Shown: positions 51,415 to 60,613 of the stretch, piece after piece
Layout of the letters: each line of letters opens with the position of its first letter
Position numbering within the stretch: position 1 is the first letter of the stretch
Source of the DNA: Conexibacter sp. CPCC 206217
GTDB lineage: Bacteria > Actinomycetota > Thermoleophilia > Solirubrobacterales > Solirubrobacteraceae
DNA length: 64,000 nt
Direction: 5' to 3'
NCBI RefSeq assembly: GCF_030646165.1
Contig: NZ_JAUTDO010000005.1
Span: 124,001 to 188,000, forward strand
The notes under the pieces: model-generated
The model's input: only the letters and a program-made list of their open reading frames with translations
What the model was told of the DNA's origin: nothing
The model's database searches: none
Translations under genes and position numbers: made by a program

Positions 51415-52541
51415 GGGTACTGCGCCGCGCGGTGCTGGAACGAGAGGATCGCGGGGTTCTGCACGCGACCCTCGCGGATCTCGATCGCGCGGCGGACCGT
51501 TTCGCTGCCGTCCCACGCCGCGCCGCCGGCCATCACGATCGGCAGGTACTCCAGCAGCGCCTCGCTGTTCTCCCACGTCGCCGAGTTCCACAGGTACGAC
51601 GGCGTGTGGTCGACGCCGTAGTAGTGCAGGCCTCTGCCGACGGGGAAGATCGGCGCTTCGAACGAGGTTGGTCGCGCCCACTCGAAGCCCATCCCGAGGT
51701 CGCACGAGATGTCGACGAACAGCGTGCCCGGCGCGAAGTGGCCGAGGTCTTCGTCCATCACGAACATCAGCGGCTCGTCGGGGTCCTGCAGGATGCAGTT
51801 GACGACGACGTCGTACTGCGCCAGCACCTCCGCGAGCGGTCCCGGCTCCGGATCCTTCAGCGCGAGCGTGCGGCTCGGGTTGGCGGGATCGCGCGCGAAG
51901 TGCTGCATCCGCACGGAGGCGAAGGGCGAGGCGACCGCAGCGACGCTGCGCTGCGTCAGCACCGTCACGTCGCTGATCCCGAGCGCCGACAGCGCGCGCA
52001 CGGCGCCGCGCGCGGTCGCGCCGAAGCTGATCACCGCGGCGCGCAGGCGGCGGCCGTAGTCGCCCGTGGAGCCCAGCAGCGTCAGCGCGTGCAGGACCCC
52101 GCAATAGCCCGCCAGCTCGTTGTTCTTGTGGAACACGTGGACGTCGAAGTGACCCTCTCTCGTCCAGTGGTTCATCGCCTCCCAGGCGATCAACGTGAGT
52201 CTGCGGTCGATCGCCAGCTGGGCCATCCGCCGGTCCTGCACGCAGTGCGGCCAACCCCACACGACCTGCCCGGGGCGCAGCGTCTCGAGGTCCTCCGAGA
52301 GCGGCTTGGGCAGCAGCAGGACGTCGGTCTCCGCCAGCAGCTGCTCACGCGTGCGGATGCCTCCGACGAGCGGTTCGAGCTGGTCGTCGTAGACGCCGAA
52401 GCGATCGCCGTAGCCGCGCTCGAGGAAGATGTTGGCGCGCACGTCGGCGGCGATCCGCTCGAAGTGCGCCGGGTGGATCGCCAGCCGGTGTTCGTCCTGC
52501 TTGCGCGATGTCGCGACGACGCCGAAGCTCAGTTGACCCAT
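51399..52541 (-). CDS. AlaDH/PNT-family dehydrogenase (carboxyethylornithine-synthase-like)
   Basis: 380 residues from ATG at 52541; TACACT (52553-52548) lies six bases upstream, a leaderless arrangement. N-terminal AlaDH/PNT domain (RKQDEHRLAIHPAHFERI, LLLPKPLSEDLETLRPGQVVWGWPHC) and a Rossmann domain (AAVISFGATARGAVRALSALGI). Closest in pattern to N5-(carboxyethyl)ornithine synthase and related opine-type dehydrogenases rather than alanine dehydrogenase. Substrate unknown. Confidence 0.7.
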   Translation of the reverse strand: MGQLSFGVVATSRKQDEHRLAIHPAHFERIAADVRANIFLERGYGDRFGVYDDQLEPLVGGIRTREQLLAETDVLLLPKPLSEDLETLRPGQVVWGWPHCVQDRRMAQLAIDRRLTLIAWEAMNHWTREGHFDVHVFHKNNELAGYCGVLHALTLLGSTGDYGRRLRAAVISFGATARGAVRALSALGISDVTVLTQRSVAAVASPFASVRMQHFARDPANPSRTLALKDPEPGPLAEVLAQYDVVVNCILQDPDEPLMFVMDEDLGHFAPGTLFVDISCDLGMGFEWARPTSFEAPIFPVGRGLHYYGVDHTPSYLWNSATWENSEALLEYLPIVMAGGAAWDGSETVRRAIEIREGRVQNPAILSFQHRAAQYPYPRV

Positions 52542-52605
52542 CGACGGAGTGTAGGCGGCGCATCCGCAGCTCCCCGCGCGAGTAGGGGGTTCGGGCGGAA
52601 CACCG

Positions 52606-52611
52606 TATGCT
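52606..52611 (+). promoter_or_regulatory. Leaderless -10 element before the leader ORF and glycosyltransferase
   Basis: TATGCT, six bases before GTG 52618. Same spacing and sequence as upstream of the PadR gene (14315-14320). No ribosome-binding site follows. Confidence 0.5.
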
Positions 52612-52617
52612 CAACGC

Positions 52618-52671
52618 GTGGCCGCGATCTTCATCACCCCTTCGCAGCCGCCGATCGATCGTCGTCGATGA
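52618..52671 (+). CDS. 17-residue leader ORF coupled to the glycosyltransferase
   Basis: GTG-initiated frame encoding VAAIFITPSQPPIDRRR, beginning six bases after a -10 box and ending with a TGA that overlaps the ATG of the glycosyltransferase (ATGA). The downstream gene has no Shine-Dalgarno of its own, so ribosomes that translate this leader probably reinitiate. The two consecutive Pro followed by three Arg could slow ribosomes. Coding status rests on context only. Confidence 0.5.
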   Translation: MAAIFITPSQPPIDRRR

Positions 52672-53777
52672 CGACGCTCGTGACCCGCGTGCTCGCGAAG
52701 CTCGAGCCCGGTGGGGCGCAACTGTCCGCTCTGCGCGTCGTGCGCGGACTGGAGGCGCACGGCATCGGCTCGCGCGTGCTGGTCGGCTGGGCGTCGCCTG
52801 ACGGGCTCGCGCTGGCGCAGCGGATGGGCGTCACGGTCGACGTCTACGGCTCCGGCGGCGACCAGCAGTGGCAGGCCGACCCGCGCTTCGCGCGCTGGCT
52901 GGAACCGCGCCTGCGCGACGCCGCGCTCGTGCACGCGCACATGTTCGGCGGCTGGTGGGCGGCGAGCTGCGCGATCCCGGACGGCGTCCCGCTCGTCGCC
53001 AGCGAGCACAACGCGCTGACGTGGCCGACGGGCGAGCCGCCGCACGCCCTGCGCGGCGGACTCAGACGCGTCGACCGCCTCTACGCGCACGGCCCCGGCG
53101 CGCGGCGCGCGATGCTCGACGCGGGGATCGAGCCCGCGCTCGTGCACGACGGGATCTCCCCGGTCGCCGACCTCGACGGGCCGCAGCTGCCGGGCCTGCC
53201 GTCGCCGCGGATCGTCTTCGCCGGCCGCCTGCACGCCGAGAAGGGCCCGGACGTGCTGCTCGACGCGCTCGCGCTGCTGCCCGACGCGCCGCCGGCGCTG
53301 CTGCTCGGCGAGGGGCCGTTGAGAAGCCAGCTCGCGCGGCAACTGCGGCGCCTGGGCCTGCGCGGGCGCGTGAGACTGCTCGGCTGGCAGGCGCGGCCGA
53401 GCGGCACGATCGCCGGCGCGACGGTGCTCGTCGTGCCCTCGCGCGACGAGTCGTGGTCGCAGACGGCGGTGCTCGGGATGGCGCGCGGCGTGCCGGTGAT
53501 CGGCACCGACGTCGACGGCCTCCCGAACACGCTCGCCGACGGCCGCGGGATCGTCGTCCCGGCCGCCGATCCCGCCGCGCTCGCGGTCGCGATCGACGAC
53601 GTGCTGCAGGGCCGCCGCACGACCGATCTCGTGGGCGCCCGTCGCTATGCCGTGCGCTTCAGCCTCGAACGCGTCGCCGCGCAGTACGCCGCGGCCTATC
53701 GCGAGCTGACCGGCGCGCCGCGAGACGACGCGCCGGAGGACGACCAATGGACCGAACGGGCGGTGGTGCAGGCATGA
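52668..53777 (+). CDS. Glycosyltransferase family 4 protein
   Basis: 369 residues from ATG at 52668. GT-B fold: N-terminal KLEPGGAQLSALRVVRGLEAHG, C-terminal nucleotide-sugar domain FAGRLHAEKGPDVLLDALALL and VVPSRDESWSQTAVLGMARGVPVI (the E-x7-E-type region). Transfers a sugar in cell-envelope polysaccharide or glycolipid synthesis. Coupled to the downstream methyltransferase. Confidence 0.87.
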   Translation: MTTLVTRVLAKLEPGGAQLSALRVVRGLEAHGIGSRVLVGWASPDGLALAQRMGVTVDVYGSGGDQQWQADPRFARWLEPRLRDAALVHAHMFGGWWAASCAIPDGVPLVASEHNALTWPTGEPPHALRGGLRRVDRLYAHGPGARRAMLDAGIEPALVHDGISPVADLDGPQLPGLPSPRIVFAGRLHAEKGPDVLLDALALLPDAPPALLLGEGPLRSQLARQLRRLGLRGRVRLLGWQARPSGTIAGATVLVVPSRDESWSQTAVLGMARGVPVIGTDVDGLPNTLADGRGIVVPAADPAALAVAIDDVLQGRRTTDLVGARRYAVRFSLERVAAQYAAAYRELTGAPRDDAPEDDQWTERAVVQA

Positions 53778-54493
53778 GCGGCGAGGTGGAGGAGCGCGCG
53801 GGTGCGAGCGGCGAGGCGCGTCCGAGCGACGCCCGCGGCGGCGAGCGCGACGGCGGCGAGGTCGAGTGGATCGCGAGCGATCTGCTGGCGTTGCAACTGC
53901 TGCGGCCGCTGCTGGACGGCGGCGGCTACCTGCCGTGGAGCAGCGGCGCGATGCGCCCCGGCGGGCTCGTGACGATCTGCAACGAGATCGCGCTCGGCGG
54001 ACGTCGCCGGGTTGTCGAGCTGGGCGCCGGCGCCAGCACCGTGCTGCTCGCACGCTTGCTGCGCGAGCAGGACACGGGCGCGACGCTCGACGCGATCGAG
54101 CACGACGCACGCTGGGCCGAGTGGGTCGGCAAGCGGCTCGCGCGCGAGGGTCTGGACGCGGTCGCGCAGGTCACGTTGGCGCCGCTGGAGCCGCATCCGA
54201 GCGCGGCCCTCCCCTGGTACGCCGCGGAGCCCCTCACCGCGGCGCTGGCAGGCACGCCGGTCGACCTGCTGATCGTCGACGGACCGCCCGCGTACGCGCC
54301 CGGGACGGGTCTCGCGCGCTATCCCGCGTTGCCGGCACTGCTGCCGTTCCTGGCGCAGGACGCGATCGTCGTGCTCGACGACATCCTGCGCGTCGGCGAG
54401 TCCGAGATCCTGCAGCGCTGGGAGCGCGAGACCGCGTTGCGCTTCGAGCGCCGCGAGGCCGAGGCGATCGCGCTCGGCCGCCGGATCGCCTGA
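53774..54493 (+). CDS. Class I SAM-dependent methyltransferase
   Basis: 239 residues; ATGA overlap with the glycosyltransferase. Motif I VVELGAGASTVLLARLL, acidic DAIEHDARWAEWVGKRL, LLIVDGPPAYAPGTGLARYPAL and VVLDDILR are typical of the Methyltransf_24-type family found with glycosyltransferases. About 35 low-complexity residues precede the domain. Probably modifies the sugar product of its neighbour. Confidence 0.8.
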   Translation: MSGEVEERAGASGEARPSDARGGERDGGEVEWIASDLLALQLLRPLLDGGGYLPWSSGAMRPGGLVTICNEIALGGRRRVVELGAGASTVLLARLLREQDTGATLDAIEHDARWAEWVGKRLAREGLDAVAQVTLAPLEPHPSAALPWYAAEPLTAALAGTPVDLLIVDGPPAYAPGTGLARYPALPALLPFLAQDAIVVLDDILRVGESEILQRWERETALRFERREAEAIALGRRIA

Positions 54494-54608
54494 GGCGCTC
54501 ACCGCCCCGGAGAGCGCATCGTGCACTCCGGTCGCCGCGCTCACCGCGAGCGGCGGCAGGCGCGCCGTAACCGTCGAATCGGGCGAAAGCGGGTAGTAGC
54601 GTGGCTCT

Positions 54609-55505
54609 ATGCGGCGGATCGCCAGAATCGTGAAGCGGACGCTGGTCTCGTTCTACGACGACCAGATGACCCAGCACGCCGCGGCACTGACCTACTACGG
54701 GTTGATGTCGCTGTTCCCGGGGCTGCTGCTGGCGATCTCGCTGCTGGGGCTCGTCGGCCAGTATCCGGCGACCTACAACGCGATCATGAGCTACATGCGC
54801 GAGGTCGCGCCGGCCTCGGCGCTCGATCCGCTCGACAGCTCGCTGCGCGCCGCGTTCCAGCACAAGGGCACCGCGGCGACGGCACTCGCCTTCTCCGTCG
54901 TGATCGCGTTCTACGGCGTGACCGGCGTGCTGGAGTCGATGCGACGCGCGATGAACGTCGTCTTCGAGGTCGAGAGAGGCCGCAGCTTCCTGCACCGCAA
55001 GACGGTCGACGTGCTCTCGACGATCGTGCTGATGACGTTGATCCTCGTCAGCCTGATCCTCGTCTTCGTCGGCGGCGGCTTCGCGGCGGATCTGCTGGGC
55101 TTCATCGGCCTCGGCCCCGAGGCCGCCGACGTCTGGAACATCGCGCGCTGGCCGGCTGCGGTCGCGGTCGCCGTGCTCGTCTTCTCGTTCCTCTACTACG
55201 TCACACCGGACGTCGCGCACCGCACCTTCCGCTGGGTCACGCCGGGCGCGATCGTCGGCGTGGCGCTGTGGCTGGGCGCCTCCTGGGCGTTCGCGCGCTA
55301 CGTCTCCGGCGTCGCCAACGTGGGTGCGATCTACGGCGCCTTCGCGGGCGCGATCGTGCTGGTCGGCTGGATCTGGCTGTCGAACGTCGCGCTGCTGCTC
55401 GGCGCGGAGTTGAACGCCGCGATCGAGCGCGAGCGGGCGCAGCGCGACAGCGCCCGGCGTGAGCGGACGGTCGAGCTGCCGGTGAAGCCGGCGGGCGCGA
55501 GGTGA
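54609..55505 (+). CDS. YihY/BrkB family inner-membrane protein
   Basis: 298 residues. TAGCGT ends six bases before the ATG, another probable leaderless start. Six predicted helices; AAALTYYGLMSLFPGLLLAISLLGLVG and the C-terminal GAIYGAFAGAIVLVGWIWLSNVALLLGAELNA are the family signature. BrkB-like proteins are widespread transport-related membrane proteins of uncertain cargo, long misnamed ribonuclease BN. Convergent with the M23 peptidase, the two stop codons touching. Confidence 0.9.
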   Translation: MRRIARIVKRTLVSFYDDQMTQHAAALTYYGLMSLFPGLLLAISLLGLVGQYPATYNAIMSYMREVAPASALDPLDSSLRAAFQHKGTAATALAFSVVIAFYGVTGVLESMRRAMNVVFEVERGRSFLHRKTVDVLSTIVLMTLILVSLILVFVGGGFAADLLGFIGLGPEAADVWNIARWPAAVAVAVLVFSFLYYVTPDVAHRTFRWVTPGAIVGVALWLGASWAFARYVSGVANVGAIYGAFAGAIVLVGWIWLSNVALLLGAELNAAIERERAQRDSARRERTVELPVKPAGAR

Positions 55506-56585
55506 CTACGGGCACCGATCGATTCGTGCCGTTGCCGGATCGGCATCGCGCGTACCCCACGCGTCGGCGTTGGGACGACAGTGCAACGGACGATCGATTC
55601 GATGTCGAGCGGTCGCCGAGACCGCGCTCAGCAGTTGCGGGACCGGGTTGATCGGCGTGCCGAAGAGGCGCACTTCGAAGTGCAGGTGAGGGCCGGTCGA
55701 GCGGCCCGTCGAGCCGACGTAGCCGATCCGGCTGCCGCCCGCGACCGACTGGCCGACGGAGACCGCGAAGCGCGACAGGTGCGCGTACCAGGTCTCGTAG
55801 CCGAGCCGGTGCTGAACGACGACGAGGTTGCCGTAGCCGCCGGTCGTGTACTGCGCGAGCGTCACGGTCCCGACGCCGGCCGCGTTGACCGGCGTGCCGA
55901 ATGCCTCCGGGAAGTCGAGCCCGGTGTGCCGGCGCCCGCCGACCCAGCCGAACCCGTCCGTCCAGCCGCCCGGCACCGGCCGCAGGAACGCGACGGAGCC
56001 GCTCGGCGAGCCGGTCGACACGGTCCCGCTCGACCCGCTGCCGCTCGATCCGGACCCGCTGGATCCGCTCCCGCTCGACGGCACCCGCCGATGCCGCAGC
56101 GCGCTGATCGTCGCGGGTCCGGCGACGCCGTCGACCGACAGCCCGGCGGCGCGCTGGTAGCGGACGACCGCGTCGCGCGTGTTCGGTCCGAAGCCGCCGT
56201 CGAACCCGTCCGGCCCGAAGCCGCGTGTGTGCAGCAGGAACTGCAGCGCCGCGACGTCCCAACCGCGCTGCCCGCTGCGCAGCGGCCGGCTGCCGAGCGT
56301 CGGGCGCCCGCGCCGGCCGAGCGCGTGGCGCGTGCGCGGCCCGGGGACGCCGTCGGCTGCCAGCCGCTTGCGGTGCTGGAAAGCGCGCAGCGCGCGCTGC
56401 GTGCGCGGCCCGGCGATCCCGTCGACCGGACCGGGTGAGAGCCCGACCGCGCCGAGCGCGACCTGCAGCGCCGCGGTGCTGGAGCTTGCGGCGCCCGCCG
56501 GCGCCGTCGCCGGCCCGAGGGCGACCGCCGTGACGAGCGCTACCGCCACGCCGATCGATGCTGCGACGGTCCGGCGTGAGGACAC
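55506..56585 (-). CDS. Secreted M23 peptidase with two peptidoglycan-binding domains
   Basis: 359 residues from GTG at 56585. Signal peptide (SIGVAVALVTAVALGPATAPAGAA), two PGBD repeats (about 38-90 and 102-162), a Gly/Ser linker built from GSGSS repeats, and a LytM/M23 domain with RRHTGLDFPE (zinc His and Asp), WYAHLS and HLHFEVR. Cleaves peptidoglycan cross-links or stem peptides at the wall. Weak RBS. A 40-residue C-terminal tail of no recognisable type follows the catalytic domain. Confidence 0.88.
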   Translation of the reverse strand: MSSRRTVAASIGVAVALVTAVALGPATAPAGAASSSTAALQVALGAVGLSPGPVDGIAGPRTQRALRAFQHRKRLAADGVPGPRTRHALGRRGRPTLGSRPLRSGQRGWDVAALQFLLHTRGFGPDGFDGGFGPNTRDAVVRYQRAAGLSVDGVAGPATISALRHRRVPSSGSGSSGSGSSGSGSSGTVSTGSPSGSVAFLRPVPGGWTDGFGWVGGRRHTGLDFPEAFGTPVNAAGVGTVTLAQYTTGGYGNLVVVQHRLGYETWYAHLSRFAVSVGQSVAGGSRIGYVGSTGRSTGPHLHFEVRLFGTPINPVPQLLSAVSATARHRIDRPLHCRPNADAWGTRDADPATARIDRCP

Positions 56586-56658
56586 ACCGTCACGATGCCC
56601 GCCAAGGTGGTGCGCCGATGCGCCTGGGAAGCGTCTTGCAGGTTGCGGCGCGGTGCCG

Positions 56659-56877
56659 CTACGTGCGCTCTGCGTCAGCCGCTCGGCCGGGCCGGTCCTT
56701 CTTCGCCCTGACCGACTCCCAGCCGTCGTGCGCGTTCTGCTGCAGCGCGAGCAGCACGCCCTCGATGCGCGTGCTCCAGCGCTTCGAGCGCTCACCCGTC
56801 AGCGGGACGGTCAGCTCTCCGTCGCTGACCTCGGCGCCTGACCAGTCGAGCTGGCGCGCCGTCGTCTGGGTGCTCAT
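56659..56877 (-). CDS. Small hypothetical protein
   Basis: 72 residues from ATG at 56877, AGGAAGG about ten bases upstream. Charged, soluble, no recognisable domain (QLDWSGAEVSDGELTVPL, then a helical KRWSTRIEGVLLALQQNAHDGW). The N-terminal part pairs a Trp-rich beta hairpin with an amphipathic helix. The ATG overlaps the stop of another small frame (ATGA), which supports both being translated. Confidence 0.55.
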   Translation of the reverse strand: MSTQTTARQLDWSGAEVSDGELTVPLTGERSKRWSTRIEGVLLALQQNAHDGWESVRAKKDRPGRAADAERT

Positions 56878-57029
56878 CTGCGTCGTCCCGCCTTCCTGAT
56901 CGCCTCCAGCACGTGAAGTTCCGGCAGGTGCCCGAGGGTGCGGTGGCGGCGAGTACCGGAATGCCCTCGTCTCAAGCTGTGTCTCACGGCCAGCATGCGT
57001 CTCATCGCGGTGTTCGAATGCGTCGTCAT
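56874..57029 (-). CDS. Possible small basic protein upstream of the 72-residue gene
   Basis: 51 residues from ATG at 57029 (a longer version starts at 57089). Basic, with HLPELHVLEAIRKAGRR at the end; it includes AGA codons as genuine genes here do. The only support is the 4-nt ATGA overlap with the next gene and the otherwise unexplained 358-bp gap between 56878 and 57235. Apart from this frame I see no gene, hairpin or clear promoter in that gap. Confidence 0.3.
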   Translation of the reverse strand: MTTHSNTAMRRMLAVRHSLRRGHSGTRRHRTLGHLPELHVLEAIRKAGRRR

Positions 57030-57235
57030 CGTGCGCTGCTCCCGGTCGTCGTGCCTGTTCGGAGCCTTCCCATCGGACGCGCAAGACATGTCGGTTTAAC
57101 GACCGGGCCACGATCGCTTCACCGCACCGCAACGAGATCGGCGTGAACGCCTCTTACGCTCGCGCCGGATGCGCGCCGTGCAGGGAGCCGAGGCGCGTGC
57201 CTGTCCGTCTTGCCGATCCCTCCGGAGGACTCTCC

Positions 57236-60200
57236 ATGCCATCATCACGTGCCCGTCTGGGCACGCTGTCCGCGCTTGCCGCAATCGCCGCGGCCGTACC
57301 GCTCGGACTGCCATCGCTCGCATCAGCCTCGTCCAACGGCGTCGTCATCTCGGAGCTGCGCGTCGGCGGCCCGCAGGGTGGCAACGACGAGTTCGTCGAG
57401 CTGTACAACTCGTCACCCGCCGCGGTCGCGATCGGCGGCTGGAAGCTGCAGGGCTGCGCCAGCGGCTCCGGCGCCGCGAGCGATCGCGTCGCGGTCCCGT
57501 CCGGCACGTCGCTGCCGGCCGGCGGTCGCTACCTGTTCGCCAACACTGCCGCCAACGGCTACTCGGGCAGCGTCAGACCGGACGCGACCTACGCGACCGG
57601 CTTCTCCAACTCCGGTCAGTCCGGTGCGCGCCTCGTCACGGGCAGCGGCACGATCGTCGACCAGATCGGCTTCGCCGGCTCGCCGTGCGCCGAGGGCTCC
57701 GGCTTCGACCTCGCCAGCATCGGCACGACCTCCGGCAACAGCGGTCACCGCACCGGCACCGGCGAGTCCACCGACACCGACGACAACGCGGCCGACTTCA
57801 GAATCGGCGCGGCGAACCCGCAGGCGTCCGGCGGCGGCACGACCGACCCCGGCGACCCGGGCGATCCGGAGGACCCGGACATCACGCCGATCCACGCGAT
57901 CCAGGGCAGCGGCGCGGCCAGCCCGATGAGCGGCCAGACGGTCACGATCGAGGGCGTCGTCACCGGCATCGACGACCTGATGGGCTCCAACTACACGTCG
58001 GTCTTCCCCGAGGACGCCGGCATCTGGGTGCAGCAGTCGCCCGGCACCGAGGACAGCGACCCGAACACCTCCGAGGGTGTCTTCGTCGGCTACGTGCGCG
58101 GCCCCGGCAACGACCGTGAGGCGCTGCTCGGCAAGCGAGTGCGGCTGTCCGGCGTCGTGAAGGAGAAGTTCAACCAGACGCAGGTCAACATCACGCAGAA
58201 CACCGAGCCGGTCGTGCTCGGCAACGGCACGCTGCCGGCGCCGGTCGCGATCGACACGGCGAAGGCCGAGGCGCAGACGGTCACCGGCGTCGACAGCAAC
58301 GGCACGCGCAGCTACTACGAGACGCTCGAGGGCATGCGCGTGACGCTGCCGACGGCGATCGCCAACAGCGGCGGCACGTCGAAGTTCGGCGAGCTGTTCC
58401 TGAACCCGGGCGCGACCCGCCAGCGCGTCTTCAACACGACGACCGGCGCGCAGCTCAACTCGCTGATCGCGCTCGTCGACGACGCCGGCGCCGGCGATCC
58501 CGACAGAGCCCAGATCGACACGCGCGGGCCGAGCAGAACGCTCGTCGCCGCCGACCTGTTCGCGAGCGTCGACAACGCGACCGGCCCGATGGGCTTCGCG
58601 TACTACAACTACGACGTCGTCACGCAGGCCGACGGCATGCCGACGGTGACGCCGGACGCCGACGTCCCCGCCACCTACACGCTGCCGCCGGCAGAGCCGA
58701 ACGAGCTGCGGATCTCCGGCTTCAACGTCGAGAACCTCTTCCCGCCCGGCGCGATCCTCGACCTGCACACGGTCTCGCAGGCCGAGTACGACGCGAAGCT
58801 GGCCGGACTCGCGAACGCGATCCGCGACCGCCTGCGCTCGCCTGACGTCGTCGCCGTGCAGGAGATCGGCGACAGCATCCACGACGTCGCCAACCCGATG
58901 ACGTTCCCGGCGAAGAACAGCAGAGAGGTCCTGCAGGACCTCGCCGACAGAATCGGCGGCGGCTACGTCGCGTACGCCCAGGAGGGCTTCGACGGCCGCG
59001 GCATCGACGTCGGCTACCTCGTCAAGCCCGGTGTGACCGTGCACGGCGACGCGACGCAGGTCGCGCTCGGCGTGCCGCGCCCGGCGACCGAGTGCAACAG
59101 CCGCGCAGACCAGGCCTTCGACCGCGTCCCGCTCGCGCTCGACGTCGAGAAGGACGGCCTGCGCACGACGATCGTCAACAACCACTTCAAGTCCAAGGGC
59201 GGCACGGACCTGTGCCGCGAGGTCGAGGCCAGAGCGGTCCGCGAGGTCGCCGAGGGCATGGTCGCCGGCGGCAGGAACGTGATCGTCACGGGCGACCTCA
59301 ACTCGTTCGAGTTCGAGACGCCGCTGACGATCCTGCAGAGCGGCGGCACGCTGACCAACCTGTGGGACAGAGCGCCGGCGCAGGAGCGCTACAGCTACCA
59401 CTTCAACGGCCGGCTGCAGACGCTCGACCACGCGCTCGTCACCTCGGCGCTGCTGCCGCGCGTGACGGACTTCCGCTACGCCCACCTCGACAACGACTAC
59501 CACCGCGACTACGCCGTCGGCCAGGGCGTCTCCGACCACGACCCGCCGGTCCTGACGCTGCGCACCGACTTCGTCGCGCCGGCCGACCCGGCGAAGTTCT
59601 CGACCGACGTCGCGTCGGTCGACGCCGGCTCGCAGCCGCTCTACACGAGCGGCCCGGTGCAGAGCGTCGTCGTGCGCAACGCCGACCTGCTCGGCCTGCC
59701 GGGCGGCGAGGACCTCTCGATCGACCGCATCACGGTCGACGGCGCCGACCCGAGCGACTTCGCGGTCACGTACACGACGTGCACCGCGAGAGCGCTCGCG
59801 CCGAACGCGACCTGCTTCGTGCAGCTCCGCTTCAACCCGTCCGCCACGGGTGCCCGCTCCGCGACGCTGACGTTCGAGACGAACGTCGGCCCGCAGACGC
59901 TGTCGCTGAGCGGCGCCGGCGTGGACGCGCCGGCGGGGAGAGACGGCAGCGACGGTACTCCGGGGACGCCTGGCAGAGACGGGACCGACGGTAGAGACGG
60001 TGCGCCGGGTACGCCTGGCGTCGACGGCAGAGACGGCGCGCAGGGCCCCGCCGGTCCGAGAGGCGCCAGAGGCGAGAGAGGCGCGCCGGGTAAGGACGCC
60101 GTCGTGACGTGCTCGATCAGAGGCAGCGCCAACGTCAGAATCAGCTGCTCGATCACGTACAGAAGAGGCGCGAGAGCGGCCTCGAAGGTCAAGTCGAGCG

Positions 60201-60337
60201 CGAAGGCCGTGCTCGTGCGCAATGGCCGCACCTACGCGAAGGGCCGCGTCGGCAAGCTGAAGGCGACCCGCGCCGTCAAGCGCGGCCGCTACACGCTGCG
60301 CGTCGGCACGCTCGAGCTGCCGGTCACGGTTCGCTGA
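57236..60337 (+). CDS. Secreted multidomain endonuclease/exonuclease (ExeM/NucH-like) with collagen-like stalk
   Basis: 1033 residues from ATG at 57236, seven bases after GGAGG. Order: signal peptide (to about 31), lamin-tail domain (about 35-140, SELRVGGPQGGNDEFVELYN), OB-fold DNA-binding region (about 218-360), endonuclease/exonuclease/phosphatase domain (about 490-778; NVENLFPPG, VAVQEIGD, TGDLNSFE, DHALVTSAL, SDHDPPVL), an ASPM/HYDIN-like Ig domain (about 800-896), 18 Gly-X-Y collagen-like triplets (about 900-954) and a C-terminal beta domain with a Cys pair. Degrades extracellular DNA for nutrient or biofilm use. The collagen stalk is unusual for this family. Confidence 0.85.
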   Translation: MPSSRARLGTLSALAAIAAAVPLGLPSLASASSNGVVISELRVGGPQGGNDEFVELYNSSPAAVAIGGWKLQGCASGSGAASDRVAVPSGTSLPAGGRYLFANTAANGYSGSVRPDATYATGFSNSGQSGARLVTGSGTIVDQIGFAGSPCAEGSGFDLASIGTTSGNSGHRTGTGESTDTDDNAADFRIGAANPQASGGGTTDPGDPGDPEDPDITPIHAIQGSGAASPMSGQTVTIEGVVTGIDDLMGSNYTSVFPEDAGIWVQQSPGTEDSDPNTSEGVFVGYVRGPGNDREALLGKRVRLSGVVKEKFNQTQVNITQNTEPVVLGNGTLPAPVAIDTAKAEAQTVTGVDSNGTRSYYETLEGMRVTLPTAIANSGGTSKFGELFLNPGATRQRVFNTTTGAQLNSLIALVDDAGAGDPDRAQIDTRGPSRTLVAADLFASVDNATGPMGFAYYNYDVVTQADGMPTVTPDADVPATYTLPPAEPNELRISGFNVENLFPPGAILDLHTVSQAEYDAKLAGLANAIRDRLRSPDVVAVQEIGDSIHDVANPMTFPAKNSREVLQDLADRIGGGYVAYAQEGFDGRGIDVGYLVKPGVTVHGDATQVALGVPRPATECNSRADQAFDRVPLALDVEKDGLRTTIVNNHFKSKGGTDLCREVEARAVREVAEGMVAGGRNVIVTGDLNSFEFETPLTILQSGGTLTNLWDRAPAQERYSYHFNGRLQTLDHALVTSALLPRVTDFRYAHLDNDYHRDYAVGQGVSDHDPPVLTLRTDFVAPADPAKFSTDVASVDAGSQPLYTSGPVQSVVVRNADLLGLPGGEDLSIDRITVDGADPSDFAVTYTTCTARALAPNATCFVQLRFNPSATGARSATLTFETNVGPQTLSLSGAGVDAPAGRDGSDGTPGTPGRDGTDGRDGAPGTPGVDGRDGAQGPAGPRGARGERGAPGKDAVVTCSIRGSANVRISCSITYRRGARAASKVKSSAKAVLVRNGRTYAKGRVGKLKATRAVKRGRYTLRVGTLELPVTVR

Positions 60338-60356
60338 GCTCGTCGCGGTCGCGCAC

Positions 60357-60440
60357 GGTGCTCGCCGCGGGTCGCGGCGAGCACCGCCGGTCGGCTGCAT
60401 CCGCGCCGCGAGCGCCCCGCAGCGATGCGGGGCGCTCGCG
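60357..60440 (+). terminator. Two tandem GC hairpins after the nuclease gene
   Basis: First stem 60357-60368 with 60374-60385 (12 exact pairs, five-base loop); second stem 60407-60420 with 60427-60440 (14 exact pairs, six-base loop). Twenty bp after the nuclease stop, no T-tract. Most likely a double transcription terminator. Confidence 0.75.
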
Positions 60441-60613
60441 CGTCCGGGCCGCTGGCGACGCCAGATCCTTCCCCTCCTGGTGGCGCTCAAACGCGCGCCG
60501 GTCAGCGCCGCAACCACTCGCCTGAACGTTCACGTATCGGCAACTTCGGCGCGTCGGCGCGCGGGGATCGTGCGTGCCGACCCGTCAGTCGGTTTCCCCT
60601 CAGGACGACGCGA

